Assembly (NCBI GenBank): GCA_003259005.1 | Contig: QLII01000001.1 | Span: 4,046,501 to 4,110,500 of the forward strand | Direction: 5' to 3' | Length of the DNA stretch: 64,000 nucleotides | From: Spirosoma telluris | Lineage (GTDB): Bacteria > Bacteroidota > Bacteroidia > Cytophagales > Spirosomataceae | Part shown: in pieces, positions 1-11,100 of the stretch | Numbering within the stretch: position 1 is the first letter of the stretch | Layout: each line of letters starts with the position of its first letter | The notes under the pieces: model-generated | Database searches by the model: none | Told to the model about the DNA's origin: nothing | Seen by the model: the letters and a program-made list of their open reading frames with translations, nothing else | Position numbers and translations under genes: made by a program

Positions 1-2
1 AA

Positions 3-1298
3 GGCGATTTCATCCTCTACACACGGGCAGGCCTCATCGGAAAGGGTGTTGACCCACACCGCAAGGTGGGCTGGATGGTTCGGACTAGCCTCGACGGCAA
101 ATCGGCCCATATCAACGCAGCCGAACATGGGGATGGCCTGACCTCGCTACAATTCCGACGCACGACCGGGGCCAACACCGAGGAAGTTCGCTCGAAACTA
201 ACCCATGCCGATGTCATCCAGTTAGAACGCAAAGGAAATACCTACACCATGCGGGTCGCTAAATTTGGAGAACCCTTTGTAACCGAACAGGTGACCGACC
301 TGAATCTGGGGGATGAGGTCTATGTAGGCTTGTTTATCGGGTCGCATAATAAAGACGTCCTGGAGCAGGGCACCTTTCGCGATGTGCGCATCAGCGTTCC
401 GGCCCATGATGGCCTCGTGCCCTACCGCGAATACCTGGCCAGTAACCTGGAAATTCTGGACGTAGCCACCGGAAACCGGCAGGTGATTTTCAATGTGCCC
501 AAATCCATTCAGGCCCCCAACTGGATGCCCGATGGGAAAAATCTCCTGTACAATGGTGATGGTTTGATGTACACCTTCAACCTGGCAAAAGGCCAGCCTG
601 CGGTTTTAAACACGGGCGATGTAAAAAATAACAACAACGACCACGTACTCTCTTTTGATGGCAAAATGCTGGGTCTGAGCAGTGGCGTTAAGGAACTGGG
701 AGGCTCTATCATTTATACGGTACCGGCAACGGGTGGTTCGCCTAAACAGATTACCCCCAAAGGGCCCTCCTACCTGCATGGCTGGTCGCCGAATAAGAAG
801 ACGCTGATCTTCACCGGTTCGCGGAATAACGAGTTTGACATTTATAGCGTCCCCTCCGACGGCGGTCCTGAAGTGCGGCTAACCGAGGCTAAAGGACTCG
901 ATGATGGTCCTGAATACACGCCCGATGGGAAGTACATTTATTTCAACTCCAGCCGTACGGGTACGATGCAGGTTTATCGCATGAAACCGGACGGCAGTGA
1001 ACAGGTAGCCATCACCAATGGGGAATTTCACGACTGGTTCCCGCACATCTCTCCCGACGGCAAATGGATTGTGTTTCTTTCTTTTTTGAAAGAAGAAGTG
1101 AAACCCGATGATCACCCGTTTTACAAGCATGTCTACCTACGCCTGTTGCCTATCTCAGGGGTTGGGCAACCGAAGGTGATTGCCTACATCTACGGGGGTC
1201 AGGGTACGATTAACACACCTTCGTGGTCGCCGGATAGCAAACGGGTTGCCTTTATCAGTAATACCGCAGAAAGCAGCATCAGCCCTGTTGAGAAGTGA
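3..1298 (+). CDS. TolB-like beta-propeller (PD40) protein, 5' truncated by window edge
   Basis: The reading frame is open to the first base of the window, so the N-terminus lies outside; 431 residues are visible. The first ~140 form a beta-rich segment resembling a concanavalin-like or DUF1349-type sandwich. The rest carries at least five PD40/WD40-like blades, recognised by repeats such as WMPDGKNLLYNG, YTPDGKYIYFNS, ISPDGKWIVFLS and WSPDSKRVAFIS, typical of TolB-like propellers. Such proteins are usually periplasmic and may bind carbohydrate or protein partners; the substrate cannot be told from sequence. A GTG at 66 could be read as a start but lies inside the open frame and is not needed. 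The gene ends well before a rho-independent terminator at 1440. Confidence 0.75.
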   Translation, partial: GDFILYTRAGLIGKGVDPHRKVGWMVRTSLDGKSAHINAAEHGDGLTSLQFRRTTGANTEEVRSKLTHADVIQLERKGNTYTMRVAKFGEPFVTEQVTDLNLGDEVYVGLFIGSHNKDVLEQGTFRDVRISVPAHDGLVPYREYLASNLEILDVATGNRQVIFNVPKSIQAPNWMPDGKNLLYNGDGLMYTFNLAKGQPAVLNTGDVKNNNNDHVLSFDGKMLGLSSGVKELGGSIIYTVPATGGSPKQITPKGPSYLHGWSPNKKTLIFTGSRNNEFDIYSVPSDGGPEVRLTEAKGLDDGPEYTPDGKYIYFNSSRTGTMQVYRMKPDGSEQVAITNGEFHDWFPHISPDGKWIVFLSFLKEEVKPDDHPFYKHVYLRLLPISGVGQPKVIAYIYGGQGTINTPSWSPDSKRVAFISNTAESSISPVEK

Positions 1299-1439
1299 AG
1301 GACTCTCATTTTGTTACCATAAATTTAATTTTAAAAACAAAATATTAAGTTTTTATAAAATTTGGTATAATAATTGTTTATTTTATTTCATTCTGTAAAC
1401 TGTGGGCACAGTTATAGTAATGTAGATGTATACAGGAAA

Positions 1440-1469
1440 CGCTGGCTCCTATAGGGCCAGCGTTTTTTT
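1440..1469 (+). terminator. Rho-independent terminator
   Basis: A 7-bp stem (CGCTGGC/GCCAGCG) is followed by seven T residues on the plus strand. It lies between the convergent TolB-like gene and the Gfo/Idh/MocA gene and fits termination of the plus-strand transcript. Confidence 0.8.
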
Positions 1470-1498
1470 ATGGATGTGTAGGTCTATGCTTCTTAAAA

Positions 1499-2845
1499 TC
1501 AGACAACGGGCAATTTCCAGCCGTTGTGATAATGGGCAGCCAGCAGTGCATTTGCCTGTGTATCGTTTTTGAAACCTTTTGCGGCAGCATCCCAGTACAC
1601 TTTGCGGCCCGTTTTATAGGCAATGTTGCCCATGTGGGCATTAATGGCAGCAATACTTCCCGTTTCAATTCCGCACTTAAGCAGGCTGGCATCATTCGCT
1701 TTTATGGCGCTGACAAAGTTTTTTGTATGCTCGTTCAGGTAGTCGCCGTTACGGGCCTGATCGGGAATATCATCCACTTTATACACTTTAATCCCATTCT
1801 TGGTTTGGGTTTCAGGCAGCAACGACCAGCCATCCCGATTTAGCACCAGGGTCGCATTGTTGCCAATGAAAGCAATGCCTTCAGTACGGCCATAGTTGCC
1901 ACCGTCGATGCCCGTAGCATGTTCCCAGAGCATATTGAAGCCATCGTATTCATACACGGCCTGCAAGGTGTCGGGGGTTTCGGAGGCATCGTCGGGATAG
2001 GCCAGCTTGCCACCCGATGCCATCACCGATTTGGGTGCTTTGGCGTTCATGGCATAGAGCGCGATGTCGATTTCATGAACCCCCCAATCGGTCATCAGTC
2101 CCCCTGCGTAATCCCAGAACCAGCGAAAATTGAAGTGGAAGCGATTCGGATTGAACGGCCGTTTGGGCGCTGGTCCCAGCCACATATCGTAGTCAACGCC
2201 AGCAGGGGGCGCACTGTCGGGCCGAACGGGTACGGGGTTCATCCAGCCCTGATACGCCCAGACTTTCACCAGACGAATATTACCCAATTTCCCGGACCGA
2301 ATGTATTCAATGGCCTTTTCGTAATGGGAGCCACTGCGTTGCCACTGGCCTACCTGCACAATCTTGTTGTATTTTTTGGCAGCTGCCAGCATCAGATTAC
2401 ACTCTTCAATACTGTTGGCCAACGGTTTTTCGACGTACACATGCTTCCCTGCCGATACGGAGTCGATCATGGCCATGCAGTGCCAGTGATCTGGCGTGCC
2501 AATAATGACGGCATCTATATCTTTATTTTCCAGCAGTTTCCGATAATCCTTAAAGAGCTGGGGTTTATTTTTCTGCATGGTTTGTACATCAGCCGCCCGT
2601 TTGTCCAGCACACTCTGATCAACATCGGCCAGGGCTACACATTCAACATCACTCATCAGTAAATGCGAGCGAAGATCCGACCAGCCCATGCCATTGCAGC
2701 CAATCAGCCCAACCTGAAGTTTATCATTCGGGGAAACCGTTTTGCGCTGACTGGCAATGGCTTCCAGAGATGGGAGGCTAATGAGTCCGGCTCCGGTAGC
2801 GGTCAGGGCAGAGTTCCGTAAAAAATGCCTGCGTGAAGTTCTCAT
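1499..2845 (-). CDS. Tat-exported Gfo/Idh/MocA family oxidoreductase
   Basis: The 448-residue protein begins with a twin-arginine signal (TSRRHFLRNSALTATGAG), so it is probably exported folded with its cofactor. The Rossmann fingerprint GLIGCNGMG follows at about residue 45, and the family EKPLA motif (VYVEKPLANS) near residue 135 marks an NAD(P)-dependent Gfo/Idh/MocA enzyme. The C-terminal half has the alpha/beta substrate domain with the WGVHEIDIALYAM segment. Relatives act on sugars, inositols or glycosides; the substrate here is unknown. The ATG at 2845 was chosen over an upstream in-frame start at 2890 because it places the Tat motif at the N-terminus. No Shine-Dalgarno is visible. Confidence 0.88.
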   Translation of the reverse strand: MRTSRRHFLRNSALTATGAGLISLPSLEAIASQRKTVSPNDKLQVGLIGCNGMGWSDLRSHLLMSDVECVALADVDQSVLDKRAADVQTMQKNKPQLFKDYRKLLENKDIDAVIIGTPDHWHCMAMIDSVSAGKHVYVEKPLANSIEECNLMLAAAKKYNKIVQVGQWQRSGSHYEKAIEYIRSGKLGNIRLVKVWAYQGWMNPVPVRPDSAPPAGVDYDMWLGPAPKRPFNPNRFHFNFRWFWDYAGGLMTDWGVHEIDIALYAMNAKAPKSVMASGGKLAYPDDASETPDTLQAVYEYDGFNMLWEHATGIDGGNYGRTEGIAFIGNNATLVLNRDGWSLLPETQTKNGIKVYKVDDIPDQARNGDYLNEHTKNFVSAIKANDASLLKCGIETGSIAAINAHMGNIAYKTGRKVYWDAAAKGFKNDTQANALLAAHYHNGWKLPVV

Positions 2846-2947
2846 ACGATTATCGGGTTTAAAAATGGCTTGACGATGCCTATCTACCAAAGCACGTCAA
2901 GCCATTTACCTAATCAATCGGCAGGATAGGAATGTCTCGTTTACATC

Positions 2948-5866
2948 CTATTGCCTGGTCAGTTTAGTAGTCATTGACTCGAACGGAGTCTTCGCCGTTA
3001 AGAGATAGAGACCTGGTGACGTTCCATCGAGGGCCACGCGCTGCTGTTTGACCTCAGCATCCTGATAAACCGTCTGTCGATTGATCTCATGCCCCTGTAA
3101 ATCCGCCAGAATCAACTCGACCCTCTGATTCAACGCATTTCGAATTTCAACCACCGCCTGATTCCCCTCAGCGGGATTACCGAGTAGACGAATCTGTAGT
3201 GGCCCCGAATTTTCAGTCGATGGTGCCATCAATCGGGCCGATGATACAGGCTCAGTTCCGTATACCAACTGGCCTTTGTAGTACAGGGTAATGTGGTTGT
3301 TCTCGGCAAAGGGCGCACTGGCCTTGAAGGAGTAATCGTTCGTTTCAGTAAAGGCTGACCAGTCGGCTTTAGCCGCTCGAAATTGAATACTCCCTGTGCT
3401 ACCCAAGGCCGCAAATACACCGGCACTCGGTTTAAAGCTAAACTCCAGATAGGTATCAGCCCCAGTAAGGACTGGCGTTACCGATTTAAACTGTCCTCCC
3501 AGATTAGCTGCGCCCATTTCAGCATAATCGATCCAATAGTTCACGCTAGCCTTCCCATCTGCTGTAAACCAATAACGCATCGTTAAATCGCTATAATTTA
3601 CGGGCACATTCCCCACGTTGTTAATTTTCAGATACGTACTGATTTGATTACTGGCGGTGTTCGTGTTTTTGTTCTCCGACAGGACGGTGAACTTCATGAC
3701 CGATGCCACGACCGCAGGCTCCGTCCCCCAGATCAATTGTGGCTGTCCACCAGCGATGGTCCGGTATACTGTAATATGGTCATTATCAGCATAAGCCGTT
3801 CCTGAGCGATAGGAATAATCATCCGTTTCATTAAACGTAGCCCAGTTTTGATTCGCCAGTCTTGATTGGATAGGGCCTGATTTGGCATTGGCACCCAGGT
3901 TACCAGCGGAGGCATCGAAGCTGTATTCAACATAGCCATCGGCCCCCTGATAGGCTTTAGCCGTTCGCACATACGTCATTTTGACCTTATTCGTCCCTAG
4001 TTGCGCATAGTCGATAAAGGCATTAATGCCCGCAAAGTTTTCGGCCGTAAACCAATAGCGCACCGTCAACTCAGCATAGGGAACAGCAGCCGTTCCGGCA
4101 TTAACCAGTTGAAGTGTGGGGTTAATTGAGTTGTTGGTTGTCTGCCCATTGTCGCCATCCAGGGATTGCACTTTTACCAAAGCAGTGCCTGCGGGTGCCA
4201 CATAAGTAAAGTTTACACTATTGGAAACCTGACCGTTTAGGGTTACCACAACCGCCTGGGGCCCCGCCGAACCCGATGGACTGGTAACCACCAATTGGGT
4301 ATGGGTCTGTTGGGAGATCACCGCTGGTTGCCCACCCATCGTGACATTGGCCGAGTTTAGCCCAAAATTGACGCCTGTCAGGGTTAGGGACGTGCCACCC
4401 GTGGTGGAGCCGCTGGCCGGAGTGATACTCGCAATCAGAGGAGCATCATAAGTGAAAGCTAAGCTGTTGCTAACCTGTCCATCTGCTCGGGTAACAACCA
4501 CCGGCAGGTTCACCCCCTGACCCGAAGGCAGCAGACACTCGATTCGGGAATGCGACCAGCCTGCACCCGTCAGGCTAGCTCGCACTCCACCAATGGTGAC
4601 CACCCCACTCGTACCAAAGCTTTGGCCTGACAGGCTAATCACACTGCCCCCGCTGGTGGGGCCACTGGCCGGAGCGATGCTGGTAATTGAGGGAGCATCG
4701 TAGCTAAACGCGACTGAACTTGTGGAGAGCTGACCCGATACCGTGACCACCACGGGCAGGTTCGTGCCTTGCCCAGCGGGAACACTCACTACCACCAAAG
4801 TATGGGAATAGGCCGTTACAGGAGCGCTTACCCCACCGATACTCACTACACCACGAGTGCCAAAGTTAGTGCCAGTCAGGGTTAGTGAAGTACCCCCACT
4901 GGTGGACCCATGATTGGGCGTGATACTGGCAATAACCGGTGCGTCATAATTGAACAAAAGTGAATTAGCCTGTTGCCCAGTTACGACGAAGGTCACCTCC
5001 TGATTGAGTCCCTGACCAGTTGGCAGGTTCACAATAACAGCCGTATCCGAATAAGAAGCCGTAATCGGTGCTACTGTTCCACCGATGGTCACGATGCCAC
5101 CGTTGCTTAAGTTCGTTCCCGTCAGGGTTAACGAGGTGCCGCCACTGGTCGAACCATGCGTCGGGTTAATGGCGGTTAACGTCGGGGAATCAGCCACGTA
5201 GGTAAAACTAACACCATTGGAAATTTGCCCATCCACAGTTACTTGAATCGCCTGAGCACCCACTGGACCCACCGGACTAGTAACCACGAGTTGATTAGGA
5301 GTCTGAGAGCTAATCGGCGCGGCTTGACCACCCATGGTAACGTTGGCGTACCCGCTCCCAAAGTTACTACCCGTGAGTGTTACCGAAGTACCTCCTTTGG
5401 CTGGCCCGCTGGCTGGCGTGACACTCACGATCTGAGGAGGATTATAGCTGACCTGGATACTATTGCTGACCTGCCCATCCGACCGGGTGACAATCACCGG
5501 CAGATTGGTAATCTGGCCTGAGGGGAGCGTACAGATAATCCGGGTAGCCGACCATCCACCACTCACCACGGAAGCGGATAAGCCACCAATGGAGACCGTG
5601 CCATTTGTGCCCAGGTTTGTACCGGTCAACTCCATCGAGCTACCTGCTGGCCCACGAAAAATAGTGATGGCATTGATAAAAGGCGAATCAGCGATGCTCG
5701 TTAATGTAGCACCAATGGGGGGAGAGAAGTAGAGTAAACGACCAGACGTACTCGTAGCAGGATCTTCATTTGATTTTCCTAAACCAAAGGCCGACACAAG
5801 CAGAATGGCCAATCCCGTGAACAGACTAGTTCGGATTAGTGGCAACCAGTAAACAGATGATTTCAT
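2948..5866 (-). CDS. Secreted multi-IPT/TIG protein with two CBM3-like modules and T9SS C-terminal domain
   Basis: The 972-residue protein starts at the ATG at 5866, giving a hydrophobic leader (LFTGLAILLVSAFG). About six IPT/TIG immunoglobulin-like repeats follow, recognised by recurring ITPxxGSTSGGTSLTLTGTNFG-like starts. Next come two homologous ~150-residue modules containing YWFTAE..IDYAQLG and YWFTAD..IDYAEMG, which resemble family 3 cellulose-binding modules. The last ~75 residues look like a type A type IX secretion sorting domain (LADLQGHEINR, PGLYLLTA). No catalytic domain is seen, so a cell-surface polysaccharide-binding or adhesin role is inferred. The IPT units are similar at DNA level, which makes the gene prone to recombination. 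It is intact over almost 3 kb. Confidence 0.82.
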   Translation of the reverse strand: MKSSVYWLPLIRTSLFTGLAILLVSAFGLGKSNEDPATSTSGRLLYFSPPIGATLTSIADSPFINAITIFRGPAGSSMELTGTNLGTNGTVSIGGLSASVVSGGWSATRIICTLPSGQITNLPVIVTRSDGQVSNSIQVSYNPPQIVSVTPASGPAKGGTSVTLTGSNFGSGYANVTMGGQAAPISSQTPNQLVVTSPVGPVGAQAIQVTVDGQISNGVSFTYVADSPTLTAINPTHGSTSGGTSLTLTGTNLSNGGIVTIGGTVAPITASYSDTAVIVNLPTGQGLNQEVTFVVTGQQANSLLFNYDAPVIASITPNHGSTSGGTSLTLTGTNFGTRGVVSIGGVSAPVTAYSHTLVVVSVPAGQGTNLPVVVTVSGQLSTSSVAFSYDAPSITSIAPASGPTSGGSVISLSGQSFGTSGVVTIGGVRASLTGAGWSHSRIECLLPSGQGVNLPVVVTRADGQVSNSLAFTYDAPLIASITPASGSTTGGTSLTLTGVNFGLNSANVTMGGQPAVISQQTHTQLVVTSPSGSAGPQAVVVTLNGQVSNSVNFTYVAPAGTALVKVQSLDGDNGQTTNNSINPTLQLVNAGTAAVPYAELTVRYWFTAENFAGINAFIDYAQLGTNKVKMTYVRTAKAYQGADGYVEYSFDASAGNLGANAKSGPIQSRLANQNWATFNETDDYSYRSGTAYADNDHITVYRTIAGGQPQLIWGTEPAVVASVMKFTVLSENKNTNTASNQISTYLKINNVGNVPVNYSDLTMRYWFTADGKASVNYWIDYAEMGAANLGGQFKSVTPVLTGADTYLEFSFKPSAGVFAALGSTGSIQFRAAKADWSAFTETNDYSFKASAPFAENNHITLYYKGQLVYGTEPVSSARLMAPSTENSGPLQIRLLGNPAEGNQAVVEIRNALNQRVELILADLQGHEINRQTVYQDAEVKQQRVALDGTSPGLYLLTAKTPFESMTTKLTRQ

Positions 5867-6190
5867 AGTATAGCAGTAAAGAGGCCAGGAATTTCGGTCA
5901 GCTAAACTAGTGTGTACAAAGCCGGAGAAGGAGCAATTGTCGGTGAATGACAGCCCTATTGTGGTGAGCAGCGAATTATTGTATGTCACACAAAAAGAGA
6001 GAATTAGACTCCAACTAGATGACGATCAGGTTAGTTTGCCGCAAATCAGTATGGAAGGAAGGCATCGAAACTGGCATGTGATGCTGTATTTCACTACTTT
6101 TAATTGTCCCCCTGGGCTTTAGCCCGTTTAGAGCCAATACGCATAACACCGGGCTAAAGCCCAGGGGACAACCTCATTCAACGCAATCCT
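5867..6190. other. Divergent intergenic region (324 bp)
   Basis: This gap lies between the leftward IPT/CBM3 gene and the rightward histidine kinase gene and must hold both promoters, though I can place neither firmly. The only clear structure is the inverted repeat at 6104-6172. Short open frames inside lack homology features and are discounted. Confidence 0.6.
6104..6172. repeat. REP/MITE-like inverted repeat
   Basis: Two ~22-base arms, CCCTGGGCTTTAGCCCG-type on the left and its complement on the right (CGGGCTAAAGCCCAGGGG), are separated by 23 bases. They differ by one base in a C/G run. The element sits just upstream of the kinase start. It is self-complementary and gene-free, like the REP elements mobilised by Y1/RAYT transposases, but no such transposase is present here. 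Confidence 0.65.
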
Positions 6191-8014
6191 ATGAACGTAC
6201 TGGCTGTACTGCTAGGCATCTTATTCGTAAACGCGGGCTTTGCCCAGGCACCGGCAAAAACAGAGCGCTATGAACCGTTTAAAACGCTGATTCGTGAACT
6301 GGATGATACCACTCGGATCGCCCAACTGATCCAGTTTCATGAGCGCAAAAGCGATTTATATCAGTTTTCTGAAGCACATCAGGCACTTACGGAAGCACTG
6401 GCCATAGCCAAGCGTTTACGGGATACGAAAAGGATTGCGAACGTGTATTTGACACTCGGTTTATGGTCGGCCAAACAAAACAACTACTTACAGGCGATCC
6501 AACAGTACCAGAAAGCCCTTTCCTTTCTAAAAAGTCCTACTGATGCGGAGCGTATCCACCAGTTGTATATTCAGATTGGCAATGCCTATCAGCACACACT
6601 CGACCTGAAAAATGCCGAATTCTATTACGCCAAAGTCATTAATGCCCAAGCACCAAAGGCCAGTTTGCTTAACCAGTCCTATGCCTATGGAGGGCTGGCT
6701 AACCTGGCCGATCAGGTGTACGATGGTCGAAAAGCAATGTACTACAACCAGAAAGCGCTGGCCGTTGCGAAACAGTTAGGACGATGGGACGAATACTATA
6801 GCAAACTGGCCAACCTCGCCTTTAACTACAGCGACCTGAATCGGCCGCAGGAATCCATTGCCCTTTACAAACAGTGCATGGCGTATATTGAGCGAGTACA
6901 AAAAGAGAACAGGTCCAATCCAGTCTTCGAGCGGCATTTCAGGATGGCGATTTACGACGGCATGCCCTACCCGCTCATCACCCTCAACCGGTTCGATGAA
7001 GCCGAGCAATACGCAAAACTGGCCCTGAAATATGGTGATCAGGACAATGGCTATCAGAAACTGCATCGCATGTGGGCCTATGATGCCTTGAAGCTTCTCT
7101 ACGAAAAAAAAGGAGATTATGCCAAAGCCTTACAGGCGAGCAGGCAATGGGCCGTTTATCGGGACAGTATCCAGAATGAGGCCCGGGCCCGCCAGTTTGC
7201 CGAGGTGGAGACCCGCCACCAAACGAAGGAAAAAGAAGATCAGATTAATGAATTGAATAGCACCCACACGCAGCAAACCCGGCAGCTTTGGGCGGGCGTG
7301 GTCGGCATGACGCTGTTAGTCCTCCTGGTTGGAACGATGATCTGGCAATACCGCCGTGTTCAGCGGAGCCGCACAAAAATTCAGCAGCAGTCCGATCAGC
7401 TATCGCTGATGATGAAGGAACTGCACCACCGGGTCAAAAATAACCTGGCCATCATTTCCAGCCTGCTTAAACTACAAGCGAATCGGCTGGACGACGAGAA
7501 ATCTATACAGGCTGTCCGGACGGGTCAGCAACGGGTCGAGGCTATGTCGTTGATTCACCAGCGACTCTATCAGACCGATACGATTACCACGGTCAATATG
7601 CAGGAATACCTAACCGATCTGACCCGGGGATTGATTCTGGCCTATGGGTATGAACCGGACAACTTCGCCCTGACGCTGGAGGTTTCGCAACAGGACGTTG
7701 ATATTGACCTGGCCATGCCACTGGGCTTAATCGCCAATGAATTGATTACCAATGCCTTTAAATACGCATTTACCAGTCATCGACATCCCCATTTGCGCAT
7801 CGTTCTGCTTCATCGGGATGGGTTTATCCTGGAAGTTCAGGATAATGGACCCGGTATTGACTCAACCTACTGGCAACAACGCAGCGGACATACATCGTTT
7901 GGCAAACGGCTGATCAATTCCCTTTGCGAACAGTTGGATGGCCACTATGAACTATTGAATCAAAACGGCACACTCTTTCGACTCCATATCCCGGAAAAGG
8001 TATTGGGGGCCTAG
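6191..8014 (+). CDS. TPR-domain sensor histidine kinase (HisKA_2 type)
   Basis: The 607-residue protein starts with a signal peptide (MNVLAVLLGILFVNAGFAQA). A periplasmic array of tetratricopeptide repeats covers residues ~40-350, followed by one transmembrane helix (~366-388). The cytoplasmic part begins with a HisKA_2 dimerisation helix carrying the phospho-acceptor motif KELHHRVKNN; the first His is residue 412. A HATPase_c domain follows with the N-box NELITNAFKYA (~515) and G-box DNGPGID. This layout is common in Bacteroidota, where TPR sensors usually pair with LytTR or LuxR regulators. No response regulator is encoded nearby, so it is an orphan here. It ends 142 bases before the lipid synthase cluster and may or may not control it. 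Confidence 0.9.
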   Translation: MNVLAVLLGILFVNAGFAQAPAKTERYEPFKTLIRELDDTTRIAQLIQFHERKSDLYQFSEAHQALTEALAIAKRLRDTKRIANVYLTLGLWSAKQNNYLQAIQQYQKALSFLKSPTDAERIHQLYIQIGNAYQHTLDLKNAEFYYAKVINAQAPKASLLNQSYAYGGLANLADQVYDGRKAMYYNQKALAVAKQLGRWDEYYSKLANLAFNYSDLNRPQESIALYKQCMAYIERVQKENRSNPVFERHFRMAIYDGMPYPLITLNRFDEAEQYAKLALKYGDQDNGYQKLHRMWAYDALKLLYEKKGDYAKALQASRQWAVYRDSIQNEARARQFAEVETRHQTKEKEDQINELNSTHTQQTRQLWAGVVGMTLLVLLVGTMIWQYRRVQRSRTKIQQQSDQLSLMMKELHHRVKNNLAIISSLLKLQANRLDDEKSIQAVRTGQQRVEAMSLIHQRLYQTDTITTVNMQEYLTDLTRGLILAYGYEPDNFALTLEVSQQDVDIDLAMPLGLIANELITNAFKYAFTSHRHPHLRIVLLHRDGFILEVQDNGPGIDSTYWQQRSGHTSFGKRLINSLCEQLDGHYELLNQNGTLFRLHIPEKVLGA

Positions 8015-8115
8015 CCAGATGAATTCCCGAAACCCGTTTACCTACTAACTTCTGTAGTCTACCTACACCCTATAGTTATCTGCAACTTTCCCAAAAATCC
8101 CGATTTGACTTACAC

Positions 8116-8123
8116 TAGTTTTG
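8116..8123 (+). promoter_or_regulatory. Putative -7 promoter element of the Pfa-like cluster
   Basis: TAGTTTTG matches the Bacteroidota -7 consensus TAnnTTTG and lies 33 bases before the first ATG of the cluster. No convincing -33 TTTG element is seen at the usual spacing. Confidence 0.5.
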
Positions 8124-8156
8124 ATTGGTTCAACTACTCAAAAAGCAGCATAAGTC

Positions 8157-11100
8157 ATGGATCATACAAATACGCTGTTACGAAAAACACCGGTTGCGAT
8201 TGTGGGGATGGCGTCGATTTTTGCTGATGCCGAGAACCTGACAACGTACTGGGAAAATATTATTCAGGGCACCGATAGCATCAAAGAGGTGCCTGAAAAC
8301 CGCTGGAAAATCAGCGATTACTATGATCCAGACCCGACTACTCCCGATAAAACCTACTGCAAAGTAGGCGGCTTTATCCCCGAAATCGACTTCAATCCCC
8401 TGGAGTTTGGCCTACCGCCTAACCTGCTGGAAGCTACCGATACAGCCCAGCTCCTGAGCCTGGCCGTGGCCCGGGATGCCTTGCTGGATGCAGGCTATGG
8501 TCTGGGTTCTCCCAAACTGGACGCCCAACTCCGTGAACGAACGGGGGTTATTCTGGGCGTTGGTGGCGGGCAGAATTTGATTCTACCCCTCAGCACCCGC
8601 CTGGAATCGCCGGTTTGGCGAAAAGCTATGCAATCAGCTGGTTTGCCGGACGCACAAATTGAGCAGATCGTTGAAAAAATAAAGGCAGCTTACATTCCCT
8701 GGTCAGAAGATGCGTTCCCTGGGTTGCTGGGGAATGTGGTGGCCGGTCGGATTGCCAACCGGTTCGACCTGGGGGAATCAACTCAACCGTCGATGCAGCC
8801 TGTGCGGCTTCACTGAGTGCTGTCAAAATGGCCCTGAGTGAGTTGATCGAAGGTCGGTGCGACATGATGCTGACCGGTGGCGTTGACACCAACAACTCGC
8901 CTTTCATGTACATGAATTTCAGCAAAACCCCCGCGTTTTCGCTGAAAGGAAGCATTCGCCCATTTGATCAGGATTCCGACGGTATGCTGGTGGGCGAAGG
9001 ACTAGGTATCATCGTTTGCAAGCGTCTGGACGATGCCCTTCGGGATGGCGACCGGGTGTATGCCGTTATCCAGGGGATGGGTAGTTCCAGTGATGGCCGA
9101 TTCAAAAGCATTTACGCTCCTCGCCCCCACGGTCAGGCCATAGCCATGCAACGGGCCTATGATGAAGCGGGGTACGATGCCTCCACCGTCGGCCTGATCG
9201 AAGCCCACGGTACGGGTACGGTAGCGGGTGATCTGGCCGAAATAACCTCAACGAAACAGGTTTTCGGAAAATCCAATCTGACGCTCAACCACATTGCGAT
9301 AGGCAGTGTGAAGTCACAGATTGGCCATACGAAAGCGGCTGCGGGCATCGCGGGTTTGATCAAGGCGGCTCTGGCGCTGCACCACAAAGTGTTACCCGGC
9401 ACCATCAACGTAAACCAGCCCAACGCCGAATTGGCGCTGGACAATTCAGCCTTGTACGTGAATACCCAAACGCGCCCCTGGTTTCGAAAGGCGGCCCATA
9501 TACCCCGGCGGGCGGCCGTCAGCGCCTTCGGCTTTGGGGTGTCAACCTGCATACAACCTTAGAAGAAGTCAATAACGAACCAAACGGGAATTACCGGCAA
9601 CACACGCTTCACCACATCATTCTGCTGCACCAGACCAGCGATTCGTTGCTGCTAGACGCGTGTCGCCAGCAGTTGACATTGCTACAAACAGGCGAGGCTA
9701 AGCACGCGTTGAAACGCCTGGCTCATCAGTCCAAAACGACGAAAATTCCGGCCAATCATGCCCGGTTGGGATTCGTAGCCTCTTCGGTTGCTGAAGCCTG
9801 TCAGAAGCTAAAACGGGTAATTGAGTTTCTGGAACGCAACAGCGGGCAATCAGAATGGCAGCACCCCATCGACGGTATCTGGTACCGGCAATCGGCACTG
9901 GATGAGACACATAAAGTGGTAGCCCTTTTTGCCGGACAGGGTTCGCAATACGTGAACATGGGGGCCGATCTGGCCTGTACCTACCCAACCGTTCGGGCAG
10001 CGTTCAACCAGGCCAACCGCTTCTTCGACGCCAAAGGTCAGAAACCACTCACGGAGGTTGTGTTCCCGATTCCGGTTTTTTCGGATGAAGAACGGCAACA
10101 GCAGACCGATAAACTTCGGCAAACGCAATTCGCCCAACCGGCCATTGGTGCCATCAGCGCAGGCCAGTATACGCTACTAACCAACGCAGGCTTCACCGCC
10201 GATTTCTTTGCCGGACATAGCTATGGCGAGTTGACGGCACTCTGGGCAGCCGGGGTTCTGGACGATGATGGGTTTTATGGCCTTTCCAAGATCCGGGGCG
10301 AAGCGATGGCGGCTTCATTCTCCGCTGATCCGGGCAGTATGCTGGCCGTAAAAGGAGATCGGCAGGCCGTTGAGCAGCTGATCAACAAGCGCGCTGGGGT
10401 TTGGGTATGTAATATTAACTCGCCCTCGCAGCTTGTGCTGGGTGGCCAGACCGATACACTCATCCGGTTGCAGGAAGAGGCCAAAGCCAGCGGTTTTCAG
10501 GCAACCTTACTCCCCGTTTCTGCGGCTTTCCACACGCCACTGGTCAGTCAGGCTCAACAGCCCTTTACCGACGCGATCAGGCAGGTTTCTATCGCAGCCC
10601 CTACCGGTCGTGTTTTTTCGAACACGACCGGGCAACCCTACCCAAACGATCCACAACAGATCAAAGAAACATTGATCAGGCATATTGTAAACCCGGTGCG
10701 CTTTAGCGAACAGATTGAAAACAGCTATGCACAGGGTGGGCGAATATTCGTTGAGTTTGGCCCGAAAAACATTCTGAGTATGCTTGTCGCGGAGATTTTG
10801 GCCGGTAAGTCACACAAGGTTATTTCGCTGAACGCGAACGCAAAAAAAGATGGCGATAAACAGCTCCGGGAGGCCATTGTTCAACTCACCGTTCTGGGTC
10901 AGGCACTTCAGGGCTTTGATTCCTTCGAGCAACCCTATGCCGAACCAGCCGTCAAACCCAAACTGACGGTAAAAATCAGCGGTCATAACTACGTCTCGGA
11001 CACGACAAAAAAACGCTACGAGCAGGCGCTCAACACCCCCGCTATCGATACGCATTCCCTCTCCAATCTCATCGAAGACGACATGAACCCAACAATCACC

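Noticed and set aside
1919..2662. 247-codon open frame on the plus strand opposite the Gfo/Idh/MocA gene
   Set aside because: It has no recognisable domain and mirrors a well-supported gene on the other strand; it is a shadow frame.
5225..5732. Two plus-strand frames opposite the IPT gene
   Set aside because: They arise from the repetitive antisense of the IPT repeats and lack start signals or homology features.
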